64,000 nucleotides of DNA from Takakia lepidozioides. Its lineage: Eukaryota > Streptophyta > Takakiopsida > Takakiales > Takakiaceae. This document shows, in pieces, positions 21,024 to 32,786 of this stretch. The first letter of the stretch is position 1, and each line of letters begins with the position of its first letter. The translations under genes and the position numbers were made by a program. The notes below the pieces were generated by a model, which was not told the origin of the DNA, did no database searches, and was given only the letters and a program-made list of their open reading frames with translations. The stretch covers positions 44,640,001 through 44,704,000 of the forward strand of contig CM060733.1 in NCBI GenBank assembly GCA_030704615.1, written 5' to 3'.

Positions 21024-22530
21024 CAACCACGGGACGCGTCCTCTACCTCTAAGCCCACTGGACTTAAGGTTGCAGTTACGGAGGACAATTGGGAGCCTGA
21101 CATTGGACCCATTGTCACCGGAGGAGAGAGATGACGTATGTGGCGGTTCCTGAGGGCTTACAGGAATTGCTTTGCCTTCAGTTTGAAGGACTTGGGAGCA
21201 CTGAAGGGTCAAGAGATTCGCATTGAATTAGCTACTGACACGCCAATCTTTCGGAGACCCTATAGATACAGTGACATGGAGAGGTCCTTGATTCAGATGA
21301 GAACTCAGGATCTTTGGGAGGCAGGTTTGGTGGAGCTCTCTGGTGGAGAGTATGCTTCAGCCACAGTGATGCCAGCCAAGAATGATGTCTATGGCAATTG
21401 GACGGAGAGACGTATGTGCGGTGATTACCGGCCTGTAAATCGTCAGACCAAGTCCGATAGGTATGCCATGCCGACACCAGAGGAGATCTTTGATGCCATT
21501 GGGCATTCCAAGGTCTTTAGCACGTTGGATTTACGATCCGGATATCACCAGTTGCCGATCAAGGAGGCGGATAAGCAAAAGACGACATTCTGGGGGATCA
21601 ATGAGCACGGGAAGGATTGCCTATACCAGTGGCGGTTCTTACCATTTGGGCTTAAAAATGCTCCTGCTGAGTTTCAAAGGGTCATGGACAGGATTCTAGT
21701 AGGGGTGGAGTTTGCTCGGTGCTACATAGATGACATCATCATCTTTAGTGCTACGGTGGAGGAGCATGAGAGACACCTTCAGGGGGTATTTGAGCGCTTG
21801 AGGACGCACGGATTGAAGTTACATCCGGGAAAGTGCAAATTTTTCCACAACCAAATTGAGTATCTGGGTCACATGATATATCCTGGAGGATTGGGGGTAT
21901 AGCAGACTAGGGTAGAGTCCATTGCACAGGTTCCACGCCCCACGGATGTGAGCCAAGTTCGAGCTTTCATGGGGTTAGCAAACTATTACAGACAGTTTGT
22001 TAAGGGATTTAGTGCCATTGCAAAGGCTCTAACCAAGCTGACCAAGGTGGACCAGGAGTGGCAGTGGGAAGATGAGCAAGAACAAGCTTTTCAAGAGCTC
22101 AAGGCGAGGTTGACCTCGGCGCCCATCTTGAGACGACCTATTAGGGGGCGTCCTTTTCAGCTGCATACAGAGTGGAGCATGCTGGGGCTTGGAGCGGTGC
22201 TCACACAGGTGGATGATGAGGGAAGAGAGTTCGTAGTGGCTTACGCTAGCCGCTCGAACAATGCTGCTGAGTCTAAGTATAGCTCATATGAGGGAGAATG
22301 CTTAGCTGCAATGTGGGCCGTGGCACACTTCAGGTGTTAACTATACGGCAATCTCTTCACCCTTGTCACGGATCACCAACCACTCAAGTGGTTGATGGAG
22401 TCAGACAAGCTTACGGGGAAGCTTGCACAGTGGGCACTCATCCTTCAAGAGTATGACTTTCAGGTGGTGCATCGACCGGGTTTGGTCAATCGCAATGCAG
22501 ATGGGTTGAGTCGCAATCCATGCACGAACG
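21024..22530 (+). pseudogene. reverse transcriptase and RNase H of the methyltransferase-bearing gypsy element
   Basis: From 21138 the frame is a typical Ty3/gypsy reverse transcriptase: [40 protein letters not shown], the catalytic box CYIDDIIIFS (about 21720-21750) and LHPGKCKFF. The RNase H part (21948-22520) has MGLANYYRQFVKGFS, VAYASRSNNAAESKYSSYEGE and VTDHQPLKWLM. Its first catalytic aspartate is glutamate (LHTEWS near 22160). Stops at 21132, 21900 and 22338 interrupt it. The domain ends in the tether GLVNRNADGLSRNP, where integrase would follow, and the host pseudogene begins instead. Confidence 0.88.
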
Positions 22531-23680
22531 ACGACTATCTTTGTCACATGACTGAAAAAGCAGAATTGTCCCTGCATCAGAGAGGAAATTATTACAGAAC
22601 CCGAACACCCAACTCCAGTAGTTGTCATCGAATTTCTTCCAGCTTGGTGTCTTGCCCTTCGGTAGAACTTCTGGCATAGCCTGGCCGTCCGGGATGTCGA
22701 GAATGACCATGTCAGCCGCAAACATTTTCTGCACACCGCACACAAAGGTGGGACCAGTGCTCACCTGCAACAGACATGTTCAATTTTAGAACAAAGACAA
22801 GAATGTTTTCAAAGAACCAAACTTAAATACTGCCAATGACACTTACAGATAAAAAGGAAAGAAAATGAAATTCTCACCAGATTAAGGAATGAGATCATGT
22901 TGTCCCAGGTAGGCAAAGGCACCCCAGTGGTTCCTCTCTTTTGACTCTGCATCATCGCCAGCCAACCCTCCTTGACAATCTTAATCTCTCCTGCCAAATC
23001 AGCATGGGAAGGGTGTGGCCTGGCATCGAACACGCACTGAATTGTGCGGGTATACCTTCTAGCAGTGAAGTCCTCCTCACTCTCATTTTCCTTCTCCATC
23101 TCCTTTTCTTTCTCCTTCCCCTTGTCCTTTTCCTTCTCCTTGTCCTTGGACTTGTCTTTGTCTTTTGGCTTTGCTGGTGAGATGGCTATGACATCAGGAG
23201 CCTTGCCTTTTGGTTTGCGCCCCGCCTTCTTGCCCTTCTGCGTCGTTCCTGAGCATCAGGCTCCTTGGCAGCCAATGTTGCTATGTTTCTTTGGTACTCC
23301 TCGTCATTCAGAGGCGCCAGCATCTCAACATTATTGTTCAAATATTTCATGTGTTGCTCTTGAAAGGTCGTGTGCTCAGGTGGGCAGTCTAGGTACCAAC
23401 CAAAGTCTCTGAAGTGAGAAAGACTCCAGTCCTTCAATATCCCTGCAGTGTACATGGTTGGATCATTTGCAGGGTCCGGCCACATGTCAAGATAGTATGG
23501 AATACCACTCGGGTGATTTCCATCCATAAGCACATATTTCGTGTACCTGTGAAACACGAGACAAAACCCAACCCACCAAAGCTCGAAGTGAGTAAGATGC
23601 CAGTAGCACCGAATGAAAAAAATGAGGAAGGAAATGGAGCTCAAAACAGCTCTAAGGAGCTCTCAGGAGCTCACAACAGC

Positions 23681-24520
23681 TCTGGATGTGAATGTAGTCA
23701 ACGACATTCATAAAATTCCATTCAAGGACATTGCAAACACACCCTAAGTTCCTAATCCAGGTGAATGCAATTTCTAGCTTTGGAAGGACACAGACATAGA
23801 AGTGAATGTCGACAACGACATTCACTTTGGATCTGTGATTACACTGCTAGCAAAACCTAACGATTTCTCACAAGAGGCAACAACATTGCAACGAAAGTGA
23901 ATGTCGGCAATGACATTCAGAAAACTCAAATGAGGAACTCTCACTAAATAGTCAATGGAACATACAAAATGTACATTAAATCTCACGACCTCGCAACAGC
24001 TCTAGATGTGAATGTCGTCAACGCCATTCACAAAATTCCATTCAAGGACACTGCAAACACACCCTAAGTTCCTAATCCAGGTGAATGCAATTTCTAGCTT
24101 TGGAAGGACACAGACTTAGAAGTGAATGTCGACAACGACATTCACTTTGGATCTGTGATTACACTGCTAACAAAACCTAACGATTTCTCACAAGAGGAAA
24201 CAACATTGCAAGGAAAGTGAATGTCGGCAACGACATTCAGAAAACTTGAGTGAGGAACTCTCACTAAAAAGTCAATGGAACATACAAAACGTACATTAAA
24301 TCTCAGGGCCTCGCAACAGCTCTGGATGTGAATGTCGTCAACGTCATTCACAAAATTCCATTCAAGGACATTGTAAACACACCCTAAGTTCATAATCCAA
24401 GTGAATGCAATCTCTAGTTTTGGAAGGACACAGACATAGAAGTGAATGTCGGCACTCGACATTCACTTTGGATCTGTGATTACACTGATAACAAAGCCTA
24501 ACAATATCTCACAAGAGGCA
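23681..24520. repeat. 320-bp tandem repeat with embedded palindromes, in an intron of copy 2
   Basis: TCTRGATGTGAATGT recurs at exactly 23681, 24001 and 24321, giving a 320-bp period and about 2.6 copies. Each unit carries three short inverted repeats of the form GAATGTCG-(A/T/G)CAACGACATTC. Copies differ by only a few bases, so the expansion is recent. Confidence 0.93.
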
Positions 24521-26054
24521 ACACAGTTTCCAGTATGACATTGCATCTGTACACAACTCGCATCATGGCCCACTCTCCCCCAACCTGACTATTAAAGTCG
24601 TTGGACCGCAAAATGTTACCATCCTTGGAGAACTCTTGGAAAAAATAGTATCTCCAGGTGAGACATCTCCACTTCCTTATGTATGCCTCCAATGTCATTT
24701 GGGGCGGGGAAACAATAGAAATGTTCAAGCCATTCAAAGTCTGCTCTAGCACAATGATGGCGCGCTTCTCCAACTGCAAATGGTATATTTGTCAGTTTTG
24801 CAAATAAGATACTCATCACATTCATGAAGTCAACAAAAATGGAATTTCTTTAAATACACACCTGACTCCAAAATGTAACCTTGTTAAGCCAGTTGTCAAA
24901 CATTATGTCACTGATTCTTTCCATCTTTGTGCCAGGCTGTATAGTGCTCTTTGGGAACTGATTCAAGTCCTTCACTGTCTGATCTGAGTTCCAAATCTCC
25001 AGCCGTCTTATTTTGGTTTGGGGGTCGACCATGGAGATGACTAGCCGGTGCAATTTCTCCTGCTGCATCTCCGGGTGCACATGTTTGTCACAGAGAGATT
25101 TGATCTGTAGAAGAAACTCAGCACCAAGGCCAGGATCTATTATTCTAAGCTGCTTTTCGAAGGCGGACATCAGTTTGGTTCTGCGGATTTCATACTCCTT
25201 CTTTATTGCTGCTTCCACACCTTTTGATGTCTTAAGTTCCTCTGTTGTAGTGAGGTAGTATTCGGATTTCCCCTTCTCACCTGCCTCTGCCAAGTTCTTG
25301 CTGCATTAATCAAAATAGGGATGAGTACAAAACGAAATACAAACATGTATTCAGAAAGACAAGTGAGTACAAGCTTGGCCTTACCGCATACATGTACTCT
25401 CGAAACGCCTCTCGAGTCAAAGAATACCAAGTGCCTACAGCTCTTCGTGTTTTGCACTTCTTGATTATATCGGGGTGGAGTACTGTGCGAAAATCATCCA
25501 GCTTCATCAGACCAATCCTCTGAATTTGGAACAGTGTGTGGACCAAACTTGTTGTCACATGCGATTTCTCTGTCTGCAAAAAGATTGGAAACAATGCATT
25601 GGTAAACATCATTTTTTGGTGGGATTAACAAGACATTGGAGAGGCAATGGAGTCTCTTGGATGACATACTTGTTCACATCGTGCATAGTTGTAAGAAGCC
25701 TAGCGATGTCATTTCCAGGATCCAAAACCATTGCCTCTACAACAACATGCTTGTCTTCGTCTTTCACATGATGTTTCTAAGTGTATCCCATCATGCCATC
25801 AATCGATGGTTGCCGTCCCAGACGTAGAACATGTGGTTGCAAAATTATTGGGTGTTTCTTCCCATCATGAGGCCCAGCTCGAACTCCTCATTAACATCCT
25901 TCCAGCACTCATCCCAGGTATCTCTGATCTCAGGAGACACTAATGTGCTTTTCCCATTTGTATCCGTCAGTGACACATAAAAAACTTGTGCACCAAGTCT
26001 GTATCCATGCACGAAATCAGTTTCCAATTTTGTTATGTCATGGGAAAGAGGGGG

Positions 26055-26059
26055 ACAGG
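26055..26059. repeat. target-site duplication ACAGG, left copy
   Basis: ACAGG precedes the left LTR at 26060 and recurs at 35890-35894 immediately after the right LTR. It marks the insertion of LTR element A into the ParB-like exon of copy 2. Confidence 0.8.
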
Positions 26060-27119
26060 TGTCGCGCGGCTTTTACTCGCCCATCCCTTCGCTATCCGAG
26101 GCGGAAACTCCAAGATAGAAGAGTTGGAAATCTCTAAGTACTCAGCCCGCGCAGAACAATCAGTCATGACCTACAGCTAGTGTATCATGGGGGTGTTTCC
26201 TATTTGTTTCCCTTTTCGCATTCATCTTAGCTACCTTACCCTTGATAATTAAGTATCAGTTTGCTTCATCAATCTATCGGTTTCCTTCCTCATCCATTCA
26301 ATCCACAGCTTCACTCAGATCTCTCTATACAGTGTGATTGTATCGTGTAAGTATCAGATTATGATTTATCAGGTATCAGGCCGAAGCCATTATGTCTCTA
26401 ATCTGCTCTACAATATCACTACAGCTTTGCATATAACAAGCATCTACTAATCCTCTTTCCTCCTTCACCGTGCCCTCCATCTTTTGCTTCCGATCTCCGC
26501 TCCAGCCTGACTAAGAAGTCCTCCTCCGAATAATCCTCCTCATCTCCCCGTTTCTCCCTTTATCTTCCTCTCCGCGGTTCTAACCGTTTCCCTCGCTAAC
26601 CGTCGTCTGTGAACTAACATGTTCCCTTCGCAGGTGTTGTTCCCACAGTCGTTCCCTGTCCTACTCTTCGTTCCCTATGATGTGACCGCTGTGTCAAGCT
26701 GTGACTGGCTGTGTGAAACTGTGACGGGCTGTGACTGGCTGTGCGAAACTGTGACTGGCTGTGACTGGCTGTGTCGGCTGTGACGACTGTGACGGGCTGT
26801 GTTGGCTGTGTGGGCTGTGACGACTGTGACGGGCTGTGTTGGCTGTGTGGGCTGTGACGACTGTGACGGGCTGTGTTGGCTGTGTGTGCTGTGACGACTG
26901 TGACGGGCTGTGTTGGCTGTGACAGGCTGTGACGACTGTGACAGGCTGTGTTGGCTGTGTGTGCTGTGACGACTGTGACGGGCTGTGACGACTGTGTAAC
27001 CCCCCTCTACACTGCGCTGCTGTCACCCCTAAGGCTCCTGTTGGTCTCAGTCTGTGCAAAAATTAAGGGTACCCTACAGATCCCGTATAAGTGTCTAAGT
27101 CCCCTACAGTCCTCTAACA
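26060..27119 (-). repeat. LTR of element A (3' LTR in element sense)
   Basis: 1060 bp, TGTCGCGCGG to TAACA. It contains a minisatellite of CTGTGAC/GGCTGTGTTGGCTGTG units at 26690-27000. Confidence 0.9.
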
Positions 27120-27196
27120 TTACCCCTTCCCCCCTCAAAAAGCCGTGTCCTCACGGTTTACTGTTTCCGAGTAGCAAACCTTTGTGAGTGAGCACC

Positions 27197-30100
27197 TTAT
27201 TGACGTTGAGAGTTTCGTGGCGGACTGTGTGTACGAGCCCGAGGTCTGTCTCTGGTTGACGGAGATGGTTGATCACTACCTGGATAAGTGAGGCCCTCTG
27301 GAGGCTGATATCGAGGTAACCTTTCCGGCATAGGAGACCCCCGTCGCTTCTTTTCTGCCATCTGAATTGCATAGTCTTCTCCCATGTCAAAAGAATTCGG
27401 TGAAGAAACAGTTGTATCAGAATCCTCATCACCTCTCAGATGTTTTAATTTTCGAACCTTTTGTGGAATCATCTGGGACATACAATGCTGTCCTACCATG
27501 TCTGGAAGTTTGCATTTTACAACTTGGTGTAACCGCTGAACAGCAAAATTGGTGTAGACACTGAGCTCCTTGTCTGTCCAGGTGAGTGGGGTACCAATTA
27601 CTGGTGCAGCGTGCAAGTACTTCCATGCCACATGTCCCTTATAGAAAATGTCATCAAGTCCGAATTTCTGTGCTGACAAATGGTTGCAGGCTGCTTGAAA
27701 CCATGAACGAATTTGAGAATCCTTTTGCATCATAACTTTTGGGTCATATAGGTACATATGAGGTGGCACCGAAGGTAATACCCAATGATCTCCACTGGAA
27801 TAACTTTGAAAGCGTGTTTGCATCTTTTGTTGCTCAATGTGGTAACGTACCAGAAAACAAGCAGCGTAGTATAGCCCGCACCCCATGACAATACTTGCTA
27901 TCTCCTTGGTCTTGGTATAAATGAGTCCATGTACAACCTGGAAAGCAACCAATTCCCTCAACATGGTACCTGCCTCGTGCCAGTATTGTGCAAAGTGATG
28001 ATCTTCAATATGTCGATTGTTTGGAAGAACTTTAGTCCTAGTTGCCACTGGCAGCCAAATACGCATGATTTGGTAGTAATGTGCGAATGACTGCGGAGGA
28101 CTAAATTCTTTCCAAGCCAAATCCAACATAATGGGAATTTGGTTGAAGGGCATAAGCATAGCCCTGCTGTACTCCCTTGCAGCTGGAGTTTTAGGTGGGT
28201 TAAAAGCGGCATTGCCCCATACCTCCGGCTGTGGTGGCTGTGGTGTGGTTGTAGTAACCACAGGTTCAGCTACTGGTACACTGACCTGTTGTGGTGGTGG
28301 TGGTACTGGCTCCTGTATCATTGGCATCTCATGCACCTCCTGTGAAGACTGAAAAGCCAAAGTTCTGGCTTGTAAATAAGAAGCCATTAGCTGTTCCTGA
28401 GGGATATAGACTCTTTGGTCGATGTTTGAAGTGAGGTCTTCCACTTGAGTTTGGAGTCCGTCTACATCCTCTTGTAACTCTGCTATCCTACTATAGACAT
28501 TGTCTATAGTAGTTGTGGCAATGTTCTACACCTGCAGCCTGAGCTCATTCATCTCGCTTTGGGTGAGCTTCCGTGGGGCTTTGCCCTCTACTGGCCCTTG
28601 TGCTAACCAGACCTGCATAAGGCTGTTATCCACCAAGCTGCTTGTGGTTCCCCTGAGAGTTTGCTCCTCTCTTAGCTTGTACAATTCCAACTGCTGTTGT
28701 AAAGCCTCCATGCGCTTCGCCTGTGGCTCAACCAATTGCGCATAAGCAGCAAGTAGATTATTGGCTTCCTTCCAAGCCTTGTTACTTACCGCGATTTCAT
28801 TTCTATTGGCCATGATGGTTTGTTGCAACTCCACGATGTGTTTCTCTTGATCAGCTTCCATCTGCCTGTATTGCTTGAAAGTATCTTCATTGCGACAGAT
28901 TGTATTCTTCATATCGACAATGAGCTTCATTTGCTCAACATTCTCTTCTTCTGCCTTCGTACATTTTTCCGCTTGACTGTTTATTTCTTTTGTTGATTGG
29001 TCAAGCATAGTTGTAAATGTAGCACATTGTATCGCCATCCTGTTATGCACTGTCTGCAACTCCGTATGTAGTGCATTCAGTTCTTGCAACTTGCTTTCAT
29101 GCTGCACCTGCATTTGGTATAGCTGTTGCTTATGTGCTTCGTGCAACTGGTCTTGCGCGAGGCCTGCCTCAATCAATTGTTGTTTGGCCAATTGCAAAGC
29201 CATTTCTGTATTGGCCAAGTCCTGCTTCATCTTGAGAGTGACCTCTTCATCGACCTTGTTTGCACACTCAGTGGCAAGTCGAGCCTCAAACTCCTTCCTG
29301 AGTTCCTCTTTCAAGGCTGTCAATTGGGTAATTGGAACATGGGATTTGACATAAGTCCCCAACAAATTAAGTGTCCTGCCTATGGAACTCATCAGCATTG
29401 CCTGTTGAGGGTCATCATGGTGAGGTTGCTGCTGTTCCTCCTGATCTTCAACAGTATGATGTCTCACTAACCATTCAGGCCATTGTCCCACCGGATTTTC
29501 TTCCTGAACTACTTCATCTATCACCGGTGCTACAGTGTCATGACCTTCCGCCTGTGGTACCTCCGACACAGGTGTGTGTATTATATGCACCTCAGGATTT
29601 CCCTTGGGCAACTGTTGCACCTCTGGGATTTCTGTCTCCTTGACCAGACCAGAATATTCATAGAGAAGGTCCCCTTTCTCTATTTCTGCCACTATCTGTT
29701 CTGTAGTTGGAATATCTATCCCTTCACTTTCCAAATCAATTATTTCGGGTTGAGCTGCATGGATAACTTGTGACCTTGTGACAAGTCGTTCAAGTGGCTG
29801 TGATGGTTGTGATGCAGAAGTAACTTCCTCCTCCCTCTCTGAAGGTCCTGCTTCCAGTAATAGCATTTCTCTGTGCTGCTGTGCCCCTTCCTGGCCATGA
29901 GCTTGGGAAACATTATCATGCGGAATCCGTGAAGCCAGTGGATCCGCCACTACAGTCTTTCCCCTTCTCTGCCTCTTAGTCTCGGGTTGTGCTGCTAGTC
30001 CACCCTCACTGTGTGAAGAGCCTTGCTCTTCCATTGCAGTTGTTTCTGGCTCAAACACTCCCATTTCCTTCCTTTCTTGTGCATTAAGTATGCCAGAATT

Positions 30101-31870
30101 AAGGATTATTTGCGCAATGATTGGGCCAGACACTATGATAGGAGACTTTGCGGTAGTACCTTGTAATCTTTTCATCTCCTCTACTAGTGCGTTGTACATT
30201 ATGTCCGCCCATTGTACCTCTTGTCCCTTCAGGCCTTTGAGTATTTCCTCTGTGAAGGATCTGCTCAAATATTGTTGGTTCTGTTTCAGGGCAATCAGAA
30301 CGTTCAATACCTGGCCTATCTCTTTTAACCCTGGGTACACAGCTTTGGTACAAGCATAACCCTGAGTTTTAAAGAAACTCCCTTCTTGGAATAAGTCCCC
30401 TATTTGCAGTCTTGCCCTGTGTTCCTCCACATGCACCTGACCTGCTGGCAATCGAAACAATTGCTGGAGGTATAGGGGAGTAATCATTAATTCAACTCCC
30501 TTCACCGTTGTTGTTCCTGTCCTTGGCTCAAAGTTCTGCAAAAATTGTAACATGTACTGTCTATGGTGTAGTGTCCAATCTAGGCTTTGCAATCCTTCCA
30601 ATCTCAGCTCCTCCAGTATCTTTATCGCCTGTGGGGTAGCCATCGTTTGTTTCTGCAGAATTGTGGTGCTCTTCACCCTGATTTCCTCCATTCTCTTCAT
30701 TTTAGACTCACAGAACTGCTTTGGCTGTAACAACTGCAGGAATGCCTGTAGTGCACAAAGCATAAACGTATGGTTGCCGCAGAAAGCTATGGGTAATTTC
30801 TTGTAAGCCTGCGGGGCTTGCAAGCATTGCTCAAGAGAAAAGCTCTGCTCTGTCCTTTCGTGTCTATGCCACTGCGTAAGTAATATTGCGAGCGTATAGT
30901 CTGTTAGTTCCTCCATAGTTTCCAAGTTATAGCATTTATGGCCTGTCCTGTCGAGACGCCCGTTACTCAGAACGACGCCACCTCTTGCGCTCAATTTCCT
31001 TCCATTTTCTTGATCCTTTCTCTGGTTTTCTATTGGCTGTATCCGCTGTGACTGGATTTTAGATTTTATCTTCTTTAGTGGACTTTCCCTCTTGGATAGT
31101 CCACTAGGATCACACATGTGACAAGAATTTGGCTTTTCTGTACTTGCCGTTCGTTCCGTTTCCCTTTTTCCGTACTCATTAATGGGCCCGCTTTTCATCC
31201 CTTTTGACGGCCGTTCTTGTCCTCTTTCTTTTTGACACCTGTCCTTGCACTTCATTCTCGGCTGTGTGTCGCGCCCTGACCTCCACGTGTCTATTTTTAA
31301 AGTAATTTCCGTTTCTTCTTCCTTCAGCCATTTTCCTGAAATTATTATGTGTCCACTTGTCACTGATTCTATGGATCGTGTAACTTTAGTAGGCTGTGTT
31401 GAGCTATGACAGGCTGTGTCATACTGTGTTACGCTGTGATAGGCTGTGTTGCACTGTGGTAAGCTGTGATAGGCTGTGACACGCTGCGGTAGGTTGTGAT
31501 AGGCTGTGTTGCGCCGTGCTGGGCTGTGATAGGCTCTGTCACGCCGTGATGGGCTGTGATAGGCTGTGTTGCGCCTTGCTGGGCTGTGATAGGCTGTGTC
31601 ATGCCGTGATGGGCTGTGATAGGCTGTGTCACGTTTGTTTTGCCCACCCTGGTCATATATGCTGGGCCTAGCGACAAGTGTTCCATACTCCGTTCGTAAC
31701 ACTGGTGCAGCCCGTGACTGCTCTTTCGGTTCAACATGCAAATCATGTTGCAGGGGTTTGTCATGGATACCACTGTACCCCTTCAACTTATTTGCATTGA
31801 CTCTTCCCATTTTCTTTGTTAATGGTTTGTAACATGGCGGTGTTGTTATCATACATCTTTTGTATGACAT
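27197..31870 (-). pseudogene. extra ORF of element A between integrase and 3' LTR (one nonsense codon)
   Basis: About 1557 codons in one frame, broken only by a TAG at 28526-28528, where element B reads CAG. The start is unclear: the frame overlaps the pol end, runs through a Tyr-His-Ser repeat (about 31640-31400), and the conserved part may begin at MEELTDYTLAILL (30915). After that come a helical region with LFRLPAGQ, an acidic linker (30060-29400), and a long heptad-rich coiled coil (about 29390-28640: LTALKEELRKEFEARL, QLAKQQLIEAGLAQ, ELQTVHNRMA). Then a proline-rich hinge and a compact C-terminal domain (28200-27400: WKEFSPPQSFAHYYQIMRIW, YYAACFLVRYHIEQQ). No signal peptide, membrane segment or enzyme motif is visible. 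The env-like position is all it shares with env genes. Confidence 0.75.
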
Positions 31871-32281
31871 AAGGTCCTTTCCATGGTGATTTAAGCTTAG
31901 AAGCTTGAATCTTTCCTTTCTTTTGCAACCATAGAACCAAATCCCCCGTCTTAAAAGTCTTTAACTTGCCTTCATCAAACTGTTCCTTTCTCTTCATCTG
32001 AATTCTGGTCATATTATCAGCTGCATCAGCACGTACTTCTTCCACATGGTATAATTCATGTTTCCTGACCTTGATGGAGTCTTGCAATTCCATTCTTTTT
32101 CCCCACTCCGTTCTCATGGTAGGTAACAAGAATTCCACTGGAAGTAAGGCTTCCATACCATAAACTAATTGGAATGGTGTATACTTAGTGGTGACTTATA
32201 TGAAGTCCTGTATGACCATAAAGCTGTCAGCAGCTTGTATCCCAATCCGTTCTGTTTGCATTGACTATCTTAGCCAAGATA
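31790..32281 (-). CDS. integrase C-terminal part of element A
   Basis: The segment resembles the C-terminal region of gypsy integrases: MRTEWGKRMELQDSIKVRKH, QMKRKEQFDEGKLKTFKTGD and LVLWLQKKGKIQASKLKSPW, followed by KGPYVIQKMYDNNTAML. The GDLVLW...KWKGPY pattern is the SH3-like GPY/F module. The catalytic core lies in the assembly gap to its right. The downstream extra ORF opens in a different frame across its end. Confidence 0.8.
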
Positions 32282-32286
32282 GTACA

Positions 32287-32786
32287 NNNNNNNNNNNNNN
32301 NNNNNNNNNNNNNNNNNNNNNNNNNNNNNNNNNNNNNNNNNNNNNNNNNNNNNNNNNNNNNNNNNNNNNNNNNNNNNNNNNNNNNNNNNNNNNNNNNNNN
32401 NNNNNNNNNNNNNNNNNNNNNNNNNNNNNNNNNNNNNNNNNNNNNNNNNNNNNNNNNNNNNNNNNNNNNNNNNNNNNNNNNNNNNNNNNNNNNNNNNNNN
32501 NNNNNNNNNNNNNNNNNNNNNNNNNNNNNNNNNNNNNNNNNNNNNNNNNNNNNNNNNNNNNNNNNNNNNNNNNNNNNNNNNNNNNNNNNNNNNNNNNNNN
32601 NNNNNNNNNNNNNNNNNNNNNNNNNNNNNNNNNNNNNNNNNNNNNNNNNNNNNNNNNNNNNNNNNNNNNNNNNNNNNNNNNNNNNNNNNNNNNNNNNNNN
32701 NNNNNNNNNNNNNNNNNNNNNNNNNNNNNNNNNNNNNNNNNNNNNNNNNNNNNNNNNNNNNNNNNNNNNNNNNNNNNNNNNNNNNN
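32287..32786. other. assembly gap inside element A
   Basis: Exactly 500 N, a placeholder length. The flanks match element B at 57145 (GATAGTACA) and 61226 (TTTTTAGTTCTTG). By that comparison about 4.1 kb of pol and late gag is absent. Confidence 0.95.

Larger units (their letters stand above)
16851..22535 (+). mobile_element. Ty3/gypsy retrotransposon carrying a DNA cytosine methyltransferase (decayed, truncated)
   Basis: Order on the plus strand: gag (16851-17928), zinc knuckles and protease (17929-19500), C5 methyltransferase (19771-20750), reverse transcriptase (21138-21900), RNase H (21948-22520). It then ends abruptly inside the minus-strand ParB/methyltransferase pseudogene, so integrase and 3' LTR are missing. 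In-frame stops (17289, 17893, 21021, 21132, 21900, 22338) and frameshifts (about 17300-17450, 19978, 20415) show the copy is dead. The methyltransferase is in the sense orientation and lies between protease and reverse transcriptase, so it was probably part of the polyprotein. Confidence 0.88.
22536..26059 (-). pseudogene. ParB/methyltransferase-like fusion, copy 2, main part
   Basis: Aligns exon by exon with copy 1. ParB-like part (26059-about 25790): HGYRLGAQVFYVSL and WDGNHRLMA, with stop TAA at 25845-25847 and TGA at 25791-25793, where copy 1 has tryptophan. Then 25575-25385 (SHVTTSLVHTLFQIQRIGL), 25290-24865 (DPGLGAEFLLQIK, MQQEKLHRLV), 24779-24525 (QVGGEWAMMRVVYR), a long intron with a 320-bp repeat (about 24520-23560), 23548-22885 (KYVLMDGN, DMWPDPA, a Lys/Glu-rich linker, WDNMISFL) and 22766-22536 (ADMVILDIPDG, GFCNNFLSDAGTILLF). 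The gypsy element at 22535 removes the AdoMet loop. Two stops and three retrotransposon insertions make it non-functional. Confidence 0.8.

Noticed and set aside
29091-29643. Plus-strand frames opposite the coiled-coil ORF (Cys/Leu/Ser-rich)
   Set aside because: Antisense reading of a Gln/Glu/Leu-rich coiled coil. The same shadow appears at 53967-54346.
27197-31870. Reading the extra ORF of element A as an envelope gene
   Set aside because: No signal peptide, transmembrane segment or fusion-like stretch. Only the position is env-like.
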